Program-made: the position numbers and the translations under genes
In this document: one piece after another, positions 1-9,536 of the stretch
How positions within the stretch are numbered: the first letter of the stretch is position 1
Layout of the letters: each line of letters starts with the position of its first letter
From: Bacteroidales bacterium
Lineage (GTDB): Bacteria > Bacteroidota > Bacteroidia > Bacteroidales > Bacteroidaceae
Assembly (NCBI GenBank): GCA_015654535.1
Contig: JAATGU010000117.1
Span: forward strand, 1 to 32,909
Length of the DNA: 32,909 nt
Direction: 5' to 3'
Notes under the pieces: model-generated
Told to the model about the DNA's origin: nothing
The model's input: the letters and a program-made list of their open reading frames with translations, nothing else
Database searches by the model: none

Positions 1-405
1 CGCGGCAGCTGGATTTTCTCCTGTCACTAATAGGATATTCTCAAACGGAGCCAACTTCTTGATTGCTTTATACTCGTTCACTATTTCTTCTTCCGTAAGA
101 ATAATCCGTGCAATGGGGTTATTGTGTTGAAATCCGCAATAGATGCAATGGTTGTTGCATGAATTAGTAATGTAGAGCGGTACAAACATGGAGATGGTTT
201 TGCCGAAACGCTGCAAGGTATATTGGCGGCTCAACTGAGCCATTATCTCCAGATAAGGCTCGGCGGCGGGAGAGATTAATGCCATGAAATCGTTAACATC
301 CAAGTGTTCTTTGGTCAGGGCACGTTCCACATCGGCGGATGTCTTGGAATAAATGACTCTTGTAGAGTCTTCCCAAGAGATAGATTCTAATTCTTCTGAA
401 AACAT
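1..405 (-). CDS. thiH: ThiH, 2-iminoacetate synthase (partial, C-terminus off window)
   Basis: This is the N-terminal 135 residues of ThiH, the radical-SAM tyrosine lyase that supplies dehydroglycine for thiazole formation in anaerobes. The radical-SAM cluster motif CxxxCxxC is visible at C83, C87 and C90, followed by GFQHNNPIAR, typical of ThiH. The ATG at 405 gives a natural N-terminus (MFSEELES). The gene runs off the left edge. It is last of the visible thi genes, but unlike the others it is separated from its upstream neighbour thiC by 122 bp, which hold a periodic GTAC array. Use of ThiH rather than the oxygen-dependent glycine oxidase ThiO fits an anaerobe. Confidence 0.93.
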   Translation of the reverse strand, partial: MFSEELESISWEDSTRVIYSKTSADVERALTKEHLDVNDFMALISPAAEPYLEIMAQLSRQYTLQRFGKTISMFVPLYITNSCNNHCIYCGFQHNNPIARIILTEEEIVNEYKAIKKLAPFENILLVTGENPAAA

Positions 406-424
406 GTGCAGTTAGTTTATTTAA

Positions 425-504
425 TTTTTGTACAAAAGATTGTATTGTTTTGTACGGATGAATTCATTGTTTTGTACAGAAGAAAAGGATCTTCTGTACA
501 AAAT
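425..504. repeat. 22-bp periodic GTAC array 1 (four units)
   Basis: Four GTAC cores start at 430, 452, 474 and 496, exactly 22 bp apart. The first three are preceded by TTTT (TTTTGTAC at 426, 448 and 470); the fourth is inverted in flank (GTACAAAA at 496-503). Units 3 and 4 together form a perfect 13-bp inverted repeat (470-482 with 491-503) around an 8-nt loop. Segment 428-455 recurs with one mismatch at 13055-13082. The array lies between thiC and thiH. Function is unknown; an array for a multimeric DNA-binding protein or an RNA processing/attenuation hairpin are both possible. Confidence 0.8.
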
Positions 505-527
505 GTTTTTAATATCATTAGAAGGAT

Positions 528-3012
<2,485 letters not shown>

Positions 3013-3023
3013 TCTTCTTGTAT

Positions 3024-3656
3024 TTATTCGTTGTTGATCTTTTTGATGATTCTCCGGGTCTCCTCCACGGGATCAGTTGCCCTTAGAATGGTACCCGATA
3101 AAGCAATGCCGGATACTCCGGTCTGCATGATTCCTTCTATGTCTTCGAGTGTAATTCCGCCGATGGCCACCACCGGAATTGAGATTCCTTCGCTTTTCAT
3201 TTGAGAGAGAATACCCATGTATCCTTGCAATCCCAAGACCGGACTCAAGTTCTTTTTCGTAGTAGTGTACCGAAACGGCCCCATCCCAATGTAATCCGCT
3301 CCCGACCGAACGTGCATTTGCACATCCTCAAACGTGTTGGCAGTTCCGCCGATAATGAATCCCTCTCCAAGTAATCTTCTTGCATCCGCTATCGGCAGGT
3401 CATTTTTGCCCAGATGCACCCCGTCCGCACCAAGTTCTTTCACTAATTCCACCCGATCGTCAATAATGAAAGTCGCCCTGTATTCCCTGCATAATTGCAG
3501 CACACACACAGCTTCCGCCTCCACAACCTCGGTGGATGCATCTTTCATCCGCAACTGAATCCATCGGCAACCACCTTTCAGTGCCATACGAGCAGAATCG
3601 AAATAAGAATATTGTTCGGTAAAGTGCGTGATAAACTGAAGTTTCATGTCGTTCAT
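3024..3656 (-). CDS. thiE: ThiE, thiamine-phosphate synthase
   Basis: ThiE joins HMP pyrophosphate to thiazole phosphate to give thiamine phosphate. Family motifs are QLRMKDA (residues 34-40), [25 protein letters not shown] (64-88), IIGGTANT (101-108) and [18 protein letters not shown] (119-136); the last holds the phosphate-binding part. The length of 210 aa is normal. Its ATG overlaps the thiS stop in an ATGA arrangement (4 bases), a sign of translational coupling. Confidence 0.95.
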   Translation of the reverse strand: MNDMKLQFITHFTEQYSYFDSARMALKGGCRWIQLRMKDASTEVVEAEAVCVLQLCREYRATFIIDDRVELVKELGADGVHLGKNDLPIADARRLLGEGFIIGGTANTFEDVQMHVRSGADYIGMGPFRYTTTKKNLSPVLGLQGYMGILSQMKSEGISIPVVAIGGITLEDIEGIMQTGVSGIALSGTILRATDPVEETRRIIKKINNE

Positions 3657-3853
3657 CCTCCGCAGGCAGCTTTGATAATCACCACTTGATCATTCTCTTC
3701 AAGGGTAAACTGCTCCCATTCCACGCGGGGAATCATTTTGTTGTTCACAGCAATAGCCACACCCGCCGGGGGGAGTTCCATGGTAATAGTAAGTTGATGA
3801 ATGGTAGACAGGGGAAGAATCTCCGTCTCCTTGTTGTTCACTTGTACTTTCAT
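3653..3853 (-). CDS. thiS: ThiS, sulfur-carrier protein
   Basis: This 66-residue beta-grasp protein ends in Gly-Gly (residues 65-66, ...AACGG), the C-terminus that is adenylated and converted to a thiocarboxylate to donate sulfur to ThiG. It is the first gene of the thiamine operon. Its start lies about 70 bases downstream of the TPP aptamer, and the A of its ATG is part of a potential 8-bp stem (3853-3860 with 3885-3892). Confidence 0.95.
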   Translation of the reverse strand: MKVQVNNKETEILPLSTIHQLTITMELPPAGVAIAVNNKMIPRVEWEQFTLEENDQVVIIKAACGG

Positions 3854-3892
3854 ATTTACATCTTTAAAAGGTAATACTTAAAAGTGTAAATA
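3853..3892 (-). promoter_or_regulatory. Possible start-codon hairpin of thiS
   Basis: On the minus strand, TATTTACA (3892-3885) is the exact complement of TGTAAATA (3860-3853), which ends on the A of the thiS ATG. An inner CTTT/AAAG segment extends the stem with a bulged A. No terminator is visible between aptamer and gene, so translational control is the simpler reading. No pairing that links this hairpin to the aptamer P1 strand is obvious, so its role in switching is an inference. Confidence 0.4.
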
Positions 3893-3921
3893 CAAAGTGT
3901 GCGACGAAGAAGAAAAATAGA

Positions 3922-4001
3922 GTAACAATCCCTACGGCAGTACTAACTGCGTCAGGTTCACAGGGTATAATCTCAGCCCTCCGTGGGGCACCCCTTTGTC
4001 T
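3922..4001 (-). ncRNA. TPP riboswitch (thi box) upstream of thiSEGCH
   Basis: Read on the minus strand, this segment has the thi-box hallmarks: AAAGGGGTGCC, then GGCTGAGATTATACCC, then GAACCTGACGCAGTTAGTACTGCCGTAGGGA. P1 can close between ACAA near 3997 and TTGT near 3926. It lies 5' of thiS and should lower expression of the thiamine operon when thiamine pyrophosphate is high. The P3 arm is short. Confidence 0.95.
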
Positions 4002-4006
4002 TTACG

Positions 4007-4168
4007 GTTGCAAAGTAACTAAAAAAAGAATGAATAATCAGTTGGTTTTTGGAGAAATTTATAAAAAAGGATTATAAGTTGATAATAAGGTGCGTAATTT
4101 TTGTTTCTATCTCCTATAAAAGCAGAAAAACAAGTGCGTTTTTCCGCGCTTCTTAATAATAATTATTA
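4007..4168. other. Intergenic divergent region between thi operon and EFR1 gene
   Basis: This AT-rich stretch should hold the promoters for both directions. For the minus-strand thi operon a near-consensus -7 box (TTACTTTG, 7 of 8 to TAnnTTTG) occurs around 4013-4020, just before the aptamer. I see no gene or further structure in it. Confidence 0.35.
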
Positions 4169-4176
4169 TACTTTTG
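4169..4176 (+). promoter_or_regulatory. Bacteroidales -7 promoter box for EFR1 gene
   Basis: TACTTTTG matches the Bacteroidetes -7 consensus TAnnTTTG and lies about 30 bases upstream of the chosen ATG. No clear TTTG -33 box is seen at the usual distance. Confidence 0.5.
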
Positions 4177-4206
4177 TGCACAATACTTAATGCAAACATT
4201 ATATAT

Positions 4207-4989
4207 ATGATATTCTATTTTTCGGGAACAGGAAATTCCAAATGGATTGCTCGTGAAGTGTCCGTTTATCAACAGGAGAAGATGATTTCCATTGCAGATG
4301 AGACGGCGAGTCGTGATGCAATGCTGCACTATACTTTAGGAGAGTCGGAGATAATCGGTTTTGTTTTTCCAGTATATTCATGGGCTCCACCTGCCATTGT
4401 GCTGGAATTTATAAAGAAGATAAGTTTTACAAATTATCAGAATCATTATATCTTTTTTATTTGTTCTTGCGGAGATGAGGCTGGATTGACTTTGCAAATT
4501 ATGAAGGAATCTGTTTATACGAAAAACTGGAAGTGGAAAGCTGGTTTCTCAGTTATTATGCCTAATAATTATGTCTCTTTACCAGGCTTTGATACAGATC
4601 CGAAAGAGCTGGAGCAGAAAAAACTCAGGGAAGCAGTTGGAGAGGTTCAACGAATAAATGGAATATTATCAGATCGTACTGAAATGCATTTTGAATGTAA
4701 GAAGGGGAGCCTTGCTTTTTTGAAAAGCCGAATCATAAATCCGCTGTTTAATAAATTTCAAGTTACTGCCAAACCTTTTTATGCTACAGACGATTGTATT
4801 GCATGCGGATTATGTGAAAAGGATTGTCCTACGCACAACATAAAAGTGGATGGCAAGCCAATATGGGGTGATCATTGTACTTCTTGCCTTGCCTGCTACA
4901 ATATTTGTCCACGCCATGCCATTAATTATGGAAAAGCTACGATAAAGAAACATCAGTACTTTCATCCCGATTATAAAAACTTGTTTTGA
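4207..4989 (+). CDS. EFR1 family ferrodoxin (flavodoxin-like plus 2x[4Fe-4S])
   Basis: This is a 260-residue cytosolic electron-transfer protein. The N-terminus has a flavodoxin-like FMN loop (FYFSGTGNSKW, residues 3-13). The C-terminus holds two [4Fe-4S] ferredoxin motifs: C197, C200, C203, C207 and C224, C227, C230, C234. This fusion is the EFR1 ferrodoxin family, common in anaerobes; the electron donor and acceptor are not known. I chose the ATG at 4207 because the flavodoxin fold begins right there; the longer reading frame would start inside the promoter box. It is transcribed divergently from the thi operon and appears to be a single-gene unit. Confidence 0.88.
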   Translation: MIFYFSGTGNSKWIAREVSVYQQEKMISIADETASRDAMLHYTLGESEIIGFVFPVYSWAPPAIVLEFIKKISFTNYQNHYIFFICSCGDEAGLTLQIMKESVYTKNWKWKAGFSVIMPNNYVSLPGFDTDPKELEQKKLREAVGEVQRINGILSDRTEMHFECKKGSLAFLKSRIINPLFNKFQVTAKPFYATDDCIACGLCEKDCPTHNIKVDGKPIWGDHCTSCLACYNICPRHAINYGKATIKKHQYFHPDYKNLF

Positions 4990-5033
4990 ATTTATTATTG
5001 AATCCTGTTTAGCATCAGATGTATATATAGGTT

Positions 5034-5059
5034 TACTCAACCGTTGTTAAGTTTGAGTA
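5034..5059. terminator. Weak hairpin between convergent EFR1 gene and microprotein
   Basis: TACTCAA (5034-5040) and TTGAGTA (5053-5059) form a 7-bp stem with a 12-nt loop between two convergent genes. There is no U-tract on either side, so a terminator role is only suggested by position. Confidence 0.3.
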
Positions 5060-5068
5060 TAATCACAT

Positions 5069-5170
5069 TTATCTTTTAGCCCGAACCTTAACAATTATTC
5101 CAATTATAATAACAAAAATAGCGATGATTAAAATTAATCCCCAATTGTTGCCTCCAAATCCGTCCATCAT
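5069..5170 (-). CDS. 33-residue single-span membrane microprotein
   Basis: A short frame starts with two adjacent ATGs (5170 or 5167) and encodes MMDGFGGNNW, then a stretch rich in Ile, Leu and Val of about 18 residues (GLILIIAIFVIIIIGIIV), then a basic tail KVRAKR. The layout of a Gly-rich head, one hydrophobic span and a positive C-terminus is that of a genuine small membrane protein, and composition resembles small Gly-rich hydrophobic proteins such as YjcZ of Bacillus, though homology is not claimed. It sits alone between the EFR1 gene and the rubrerythrin gene. Function is unknown. Confidence 0.5.
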   Translation of the reverse strand: MMDGFGGNNWGLILIIAIFVIIIGIIVKVRAKR

Positions 5171-5309
5171 ACTGTCTATTTTTTATGAATTAATTTTATA
5201 TCACTGAAAAGTATATTAACTATAAGGTTTAATTTATCGTTTTGTTCTAATTAAGTGCCTATATTATAGGAAAATAACATATTAGTTATTTAATTGTCCC
5301 CGCAATTAT
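5171..5309. other. Intergenic, AT-rich
   Basis: This stretch separates the rubrerythrin terminator from the microprotein start. It must contain any promoter of the microprotein, but I see no clear -7/-33 pair and no other structure. Confidence 0.4.
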
Positions 5310-5356
5310 AAAAAACTGCGGTAAACGACATTCGGACGTGTACTGTTTACCGTAGA
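5310..5356 (-). terminator. Rho-independent terminator of the rubrerythrin gene
   Basis: CTGCGGTAAAC (5316-5326) pairs with GTTTACCGTAG (5345-5355) with one G-U, giving an 11-bp stem. On the minus strand it is followed by a run of six T. It lies 18 bases after the rubrerythrin stop. Its GCGGTAAACGA core is identical to that in the terminator at 6180-6237. Confidence 0.8.
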
Positions 5357-5373
5357 TTTAGTATTACCATTGG

Positions 5374-5997
5374 TTATATTTTTTTGAATATTTTACTAGT
5401 TGTTCCACATAATTCACAGTTCCCAACTCCATCTATACTGTTATAAATGTCTCCACACTTGGGACAAATATACCATGTAGCTGAAACCTTAGCATCACTC
5501 CCTGTTGATTTAAGAATATCAAGTGCTTCTGAATATACTTTGGCATGTTTTGTTTCCGCATCACGAGCCCAGGTAAAGGACTTAACAGCTCCTTTATTTT
5601 TTTCGAGTTGTGCTATCTTTATAAATTCCGGATACGTAGTGGTAACTTCGTAAGTTTCACCATTTATTCCTGATTGAATATTAATAATTGTGCTATCTAA
5701 TTTAGAGGATTCGGGAGTTGCATCATAATTGAGGCCTAATTTTTTAAGCGCAATTTTGTGATTATTAACATGTACCGCTTCGGCGGCAGACGCTGCTGCA
5801 AACATTTTGCTGATATTAGGGTATCCCTCTTCAGTCGCTTTCTTAGAATATTCTTTATACTTGGCATTAGCATTCGTTTCGCTTTTAATGGCTGATTTTA
5901 AATTCTCAATGGTTTTCACCTGTTTTGGATTACCACACGAAACACAGATAATTGCAATAGTTAAAAGAAAAGACAGGTTTTTCATTACTTTTTTCAT
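5374..5997 (-). CDS. Exported rubrerythrin-like lipoprotein
   Basis: Rubrerythrins reduce hydrogen peroxide with a di-iron centre fed by a rubredoxin-type iron. The di-iron ligands are visible: E40, E73xxH76, E132 and E148xxH151. The rubredoxin-like C-terminus has C178/C181 and C194/C197. At 207 aa it is slightly longer than usual because it begins with a hydrophobic leader ending IICVSCG, with C21 a likely lipidation site. Rubrerythrins are normally cytosolic, so export is unusual; the -3 position is Cys rather than the usual Leu, so lipidation is likely but not certain. It is a single gene with its own terminator. Peroxide reduction outside the cytoplasm is an inference. Confidence 0.88.
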   Translation of the reverse strand: MKKVMKNLSFLLTIAIICVSCGNPKQVKTIENLKSAIKSETNANAKYKEYSKKATEEGYPNISKMFAAASAAEAVHVNNHKIALKKLGLNYDATPESSKLDSTIINIQSGINGETYEVTTTYPEFIKIAQLEKNKGAVKSFTWARDAETKHAKVYSEALDILKSTGSDAKVSATWYICPKCGDIYNSIDGVGNCELCGTTSKIFKKI

Positions 5998-6020
5998 TTT
6001 CTTTGATTTTAAAGGTTAAA

Positions 6021-6028
6021 CAAAAATA
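6021..6028 (-). promoter_or_regulatory. Candidate -7 box for the rubrerythrin gene
   Basis: On the minus strand TATTTTTG fits TAnnTTTG and lies 24 bases before the ATG. No convincing -33 box is seen. Confidence 0.35.
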
Positions 6029-6179
6029 GTTATTGTATCAATTATAATCCAATCATATAAAAACACACCAAATTTCCCTCTCATGTTTGTCACATGTCAC
6101 ATAATCCTGCAATATAAATGCTTATCGTGTCAAAAATAGCAATTTATTTTAATATATTTATCTGTTAACCAACTATTTT

Positions 6180-6237
6180 ATTAAAAATTTGCGGTAAACG
6201 ATGGTTGGTTATGCATCGCTTACCGCAAATTTTTAAT
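6180..6237 (-). terminator. Strong terminator hairpin after the small charged exported protein
   Basis: An 18-bp perfect stem (6180-6197 with 6220-6237) continues after one mismatch with CGATG/CATCG (6199-6203 with 6214-6218) around a 10-nt loop. The A/T ends make it a possible bidirectional terminator. It begins 18 bases after the stop of the gene ending at 6256. The region 5998-6179 beyond it, upstream of the rubrerythrin gene, holds no visible gene. Confidence 0.88.
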
Positions 6238-6255
6238 TAATATCTTGATAAAAAG

Positions 6256-6603
6256 TTAATGAGATGTAGTTAATAGAATAAGAGCTGCTGCTCCAAGAGC
6301 TAGACCAGCTACTTTAGCATCACTGTTATGATGATGTCTGCGGTCATGATATCTGTTTTCTCTGTATCTGTTTTCGTAATCTCTGTTATCTCTGTAATTA
6401 TCATACCTTCTGTTGTCAGGACGCATATAACGATCTCCATCTCTGTAATCTTCATGTCGGTAATCACGGTCTCTGCCATTGTCATATCTTACTATTACTT
6501 CTGTGCGATTACCATTGTGATGTCTACCCTTATTTGAAGCCATGCTAACTGAAGTCATTGATACCATCATGATGGCAACTAATGTTAAAATTATCTTTTT
6601 CAT
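6256..6603 (-). CDS. Small exported Arg/Asp/Tyr/His-rich protein, unknown function
   Basis: The 115-residue product has an N-terminal signal peptide (residues 1-22, ending SMA). A low-complexity middle (about 28-95) is built of Arg, Asp, Tyr, Asn and His with loose YRDxRDYxxRY-type repeats. The hydrophobic C-terminal segment (KVAGLALGAAALILLTTSH) could span or anchor in a membrane. I do not recognise a named family. The His-rich stretch (DRRHHHN) may bind metal, but this is speculation. A -7-like box (TACATTTG on the minus strand, 6651-6658) lies 48 bases upstream. Confidence 0.7.
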   Translation of the reverse strand: MKKIILTLVAIMMVSMTSVSMASNKGRHHNGNRTEVIVRYDNGRDRDYRHEDYRDGDRYMRPDNRRYDNYRDNRDYENRYRENRYHDRRHHHNSDAKVAGLALGAAALILLTTSH

Positions 6604-7033
6604 AACACTCTGTTTTTAATTGTTAATACCTCTATCTCTTTGTTCTGTGACAAATGTAGGGTGATAAAATCCCCTTCACCAGAGAAAATCCCCATTCTTT
6701 GAGAGGAATTTTCCTAAAATAAAAAATGTTTTTGCCGTTGAATATGTAAAGGATATATTTTGTCTTTAGCTCTTTGTTTAAGCATTCTTTAGTATGCTCT
6801 ATTCTTAAAAAAACAAAACGCTTTCTACACTCCCCATAATTTTACTCAAAATAGTTTTGATATACCAAATAAATTGATTTTATTTACACACTTTAATACC
6901 AGCTTTTTATGCAAAATAGTGATAGATATTTTTCTACTTAAAGGAAATCTTTCCGGATTATATTATGAAAATTTTCAAACGAATATTAGCGACAAACAAA
7001 TCTTATATTTATAATAAACAAATCTAAAAAAAA
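6604..7033. other. 430-bp intergenic region upstream of sugar permease
   Basis: This AT-rich region should contain promoters for both flanking genes. Visible items are the minus-strand -7-like box at 6651-6658 and two direct copies of AAACAAATCT at 6994-7003 and 7016-7025, 22 bp apart, just before the permease ATG. I see no gene, riboswitch or other repeat. Confidence 0.4.
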
Positions 7034-8308
7034 ATGACTCATCAGCAAAAGCAGAACTTTACGTTCGCACTATCCGTGATGTTCGTAGTGAGTTTCCTTC
7101 TGGGATTTATCACTACGATGAATAACTCAATGATTAATTTCTGTAAAGCGGCATTTAATCTGGATGCCGCACAAGGTCAATTAGTAAACACTGCATTTTA
7201 TGGAGCTTACGTGCTATCTATTCCGTTGGCAATGTTAATGAATAAGTTAGGATACAAGAAAACATTGGTTCTTGGTCTTACAATCATTGGCGTGGGATTC
7301 ATACTTAACTATTTTGCCATCGGTGCTTTTGCGGGAACGTCGTCTATCTATTCAGCTTTTCTTAGTTGTATGTTCGTCGTTGCTATTGGAATTGTCTTTT
7401 TACAACTGGTTATGAACCCTTATGTAAAGGCATTGGGCACTCAGGAAACTTCAGCTAGCCGTATGACATTGAACCAGACACTGAATTCACTGGCCACTAC
7501 TCTTGCTCCTATGTTTGTTTCCATTCTTATTGTTTCTAACAACGGACAAGCTCCCACAGCATCAGCCATTCAGACTCCATTCATCGGGTTGGGAATCTTT
7601 ACCCTGGTTCTTTGTGCCATATTGCTGATGCTTAAATTACCTTCTATTAAAGAAGAAGAGCAAACCAGCAATAATGGAGAAGTAAAAAGCTATCATAAAA
7701 GTATATTCAAATACCCGCATATTTTCTTAGGAGCACTTGGCATTTTCTGCTATATGGGTGTGGAAATAGGTATTCCGAGTTTTTTGCCTCAAAGAATGGA
7801 AGGTTTGGGATTAACTTCAGGAGGAATGATTCCAGGATTTATTTCTGATTTTTTCTCGTTTCTTGGAATGAATATGACTGAGGCAACATCCATCCTTGTT
7901 TTATACTGGTTTGGCATGTTAATAGGTCGTGCATGTGGTTCTGTGGTTTTAGGAAGGTATGACTCGAAGAAAGTACTTCTTTCTGCCTTAACGCTAAGCG
8001 CTCTTTGTGTAGCTCTGTCTCTATTTATCGATGGACCCGTAACAATCTGGTTGCTTATAATCACCGGTTTGTTTCACTCAATTATGTGGCCTTGTATTTT
8101 TAATTTAGGGTTAGAGGAACTTGGACCTCATACTAAAGCCGCTTCAGGAATTATTAATACCGGAGTTATTGGAGCAGCTGTTTTAATGCCACTGATGGGT
8201 GTTATTGAAGGATCAATAGGTTTAACAGCCGTGTTCTGTTGCCTGTTTGTTTATTATGCATATATCATGTGGTTCACAGTAAAAGGCTCGCAAATTAGAA
8301 TTAAATAA
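7034..8308 (+). CDS. MFS sugar permease, FucP-like
   Basis: This 424-residue inner-membrane protein with about 12 hydrophobic spans resembles the FucP / glucose-galactose proton symporter branch of the major facilitator superfamily: the N-terminus reads FLLGFITTMNNSMINFCKAAFNLDAAQGQLVNTAFYGAYVLSIPLAMLMNKLGYKKTL, with the loop motif (NKLGYKK) between spans 2 and 3. The second half carries the equivalent GRACGSVVLGRYDSKKVL. The substrate is probably a hexose or deoxyhexose but cannot be read from sequence. It lies just upstream of the thiD riboswitch but has no TPP element of its own, and the promoter between them argues for separate transcription. Confidence 0.85.
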   Translation: MTHQQKQNFTFALSVMFVVSFLLGFITTMNNSMINFCKAAFNLDAAQGQLVNTAFYGAYVLSIPLAMLMNKLGYKKTLVLGLTIIGVGFILNYFAIGAFAGTSSIYSAFLSCMFVVAIGIVFLQLVMNPYVKALGTQETSASRMTLNQTLNSLATTLAPMFVSILIVSNNGQAPTASAIQTPFIGLGIFTLVLCAILLMLKLPSIKEEEQTSNNGEVKSYHKSIFKYPHIFLGALGIFCYMGVEIGIPSFLPQRMEGLGLTSGGMIPGFISDFFSFLGMNMTEATSILVLYWFGMLIGRACGSVVLGRYDSKKVLLSALTLSALCVALSLFIDGPVTIWLLIITGLFHSIMWPCIFNLGLEELGPHTKAASGIINTGVIGAAVLMPLMGVIEGSIGLTAVFCCLFVYYAYIMWFTVKGSQIRIK

Positions 8309-8316
8309 AATTTCTT

Positions 8317-8351
8317 TTTGGTTTATCTAATAGAAAAATTATATACTTTTG
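8317..8351 (+). promoter_or_regulatory. Promoter of the TPP riboswitch-thiD transcript
   Basis: A TTTG -33 box (8317-8320) and a TACTTTTG -7 box (8344-8351) are separated by 23 bases. The predicted start near 8357 falls immediately before the first strand of the aptamer's P1 helix. Confidence 0.65.
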
Positions 8352-8356
8352 CACAG

Positions 8357-8450
8357 AAACTGTTAGGGGTGTCCTGTCTGATGGAAAGATGGAGCTGAGA
8401 TTATACCCTATAAACCTGAAATGTATCATAACAGCGTAGGGAAACGGTAA
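8357..8450 (+). ncRNA. TPP riboswitch upstream of thiD
   Basis: The thi-box core is clear: TTAGGGGTGTCC (8363-8374), GGAGCTGAGATTATACCC (8391-8408), AACCTGAAATGTATCATAACAGCGTAGGGA (8413-8441). The P1 helix forms between ACTGTT (8359-8364) and AACGGT (8443-8448), with one G-U pair. P3 is longer than in the thiS aptamer. It feeds a terminator at 8483-8521. Confidence 0.95.
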
Positions 8451-8482
8451 AAGTTAGCTTATATATAATTATTTCAAATAAG

Positions 8483-8521
8483 AATGACCGTTTCAATTCG
8501 TTGGGACGGTTATTTTGTTTT
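8483..8521 (+). terminator. Riboswitch-controlled terminator before thiD
   Basis: A 14-bp stem (8483-8496 with 8501-8514, including three G-U pairs) is capped by a TTCG tetraloop and followed by TTGTTTTT. Its left arm holds ACCGTTTC (8487-8494), the exact complement of GAAACGGT (8441-8448), which includes the P1 3' strand of the aptamer. Ligand-bound P1 would free the terminator; without ligand the two segments can pair as an antiterminator. Confidence 0.9.
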
Positions 8522-8589
8522 TATGTCGGCTGAAAATCCTAAAGATGCAGCATTTAAACTTAAGCGGAAAATACAAAAAGTAAAGAACT

Positions 8590-9402
8590 ATGAACAAGCA
8601 ATATAAAAGAGTATTAACCATTGCGGGTAGTGATCCAAGTGGGGGAGCAGGTATTCAGGCAGATCTGAAAACAATGTCTGCTTGCGGATGCTTTGGGACA
8701 TCTGCCATTACAGCAGTAGTCGATGAAAATACAGTAGGAGTAACGGGTGTGTATCCTATTCCTGTGGAATTTGTGCAGGGACAAATCAAATCTGTTCTTG
8801 ATGATATTGGTGCAGATGCTATCAAGATAGGGATGCTCCACTCTTCTGAACTGATTTGTGGGGTCAAAAAAACGCTAGCCAACTATGATATTCGTAATAT
8901 AGTGTTAGATCCCGTGATGGTTGCCACCTCTGGCTGTAAACTTCTTCGTGATGAGGCTATCAATACATTAAAACATGAATTGATTCCTTTTGTAAGAATT
9001 ATTACGCCCAATATACCGGAAGCCGAAATTTTACTGGGTGAAAAGATCAATAATCAGGAGGAATTACCACAAGTAATAAAAGGATTATCTTGCAATGGTA
9101 TCGTATCCGTTCTGCTCAAAGCGGGGCATTTATCGAATGAAGAGCTGATAGATGTTTTTTATAATGCAGAAACAGAAGAAATCATAGAACTTCGTTCGAA
9201 GCGGATCATAACGCAAAATACACATGGCACCGGATGTACCCTTTCATCGGCAATCGCTTCTTTTTTGGCTCATGGATTATCACTTAATGATTCAGTGAGG
9301 TGTGCAAAAGATTATATTAACCAAGCAATTTTATGTGGAGCTAATTATGAAATAGGAAAAGGTCATGGTCCTGTTCATCATTTTTTTTCTTTTTGGGAGT
9401 AG
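8590..9402 (+). CDS. thiD: ThiD, HMP/HMP-phosphate kinase
   Basis: ThiD phosphorylates HMP and HMP phosphate to the pyrophosphate used by ThiE. The 270-residue ribokinase-fold protein shows AGSDPSGGAGIQADLKT (residues 12-28), KIGML (79-83), LDPVMVATSG (106-115) and the ATP/anion-hole motif THGTGCT with C216. It is a single-domain protein, not a ThiDE fusion, and complements the thi operon 5 kb away, which lacks a thiD in the visible part. Expression is controlled by the TPP riboswitch and terminator in its 230-nt leader. Confidence 0.95.
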   Translation: MNKQYKRVLTIAGSDPSGGAGIQADLKTMSACGCFGTSAITAVVDENTVGVTGVYPIPVEFVQGQIKSVLDDIGADAIKIGMLHSSELICGVKKTLANYDIRNIVLDPVMVATSGCKLLRDEAINTLKHELIPFVRIITPNIPEAEILLGEKINNQEELPQVIKGLSCNGIVSVLLKAGHLSNEELIDVFYNAETEEIIELRSKRIITQNTHGTGCTLSSAIASFLAHGLSLNDSVRCAKDYINQAILCGANYEIGKGHGPVHHFFSFWE

Positions 9403-9536
9403 CATGTAAGTGAATATCTATTATTATAACTCTCGTGGTAAACAAATATTTATTTCTAATGTTATATATCATATGTAACAGCCTGAATTTTAAATATAAA
9501 TAGAATGAGAATGTTATTAATTAAAACATAAATGTA

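Noticed and set aside
425..504. CRISPR array
   Set aside because: The conserved part of each unit is only about 8-10 bases and the spacing is 22 bp, too short for repeats plus spacers, and no cas genes are present.
7034..8308. Thiamine or HMP transporter because it neighbours thiD
   Set aside because: The protein resembles sugar symporters of the FucP branch and has no TPP riboswitch upstream; a separate promoter lies between it and thiD.
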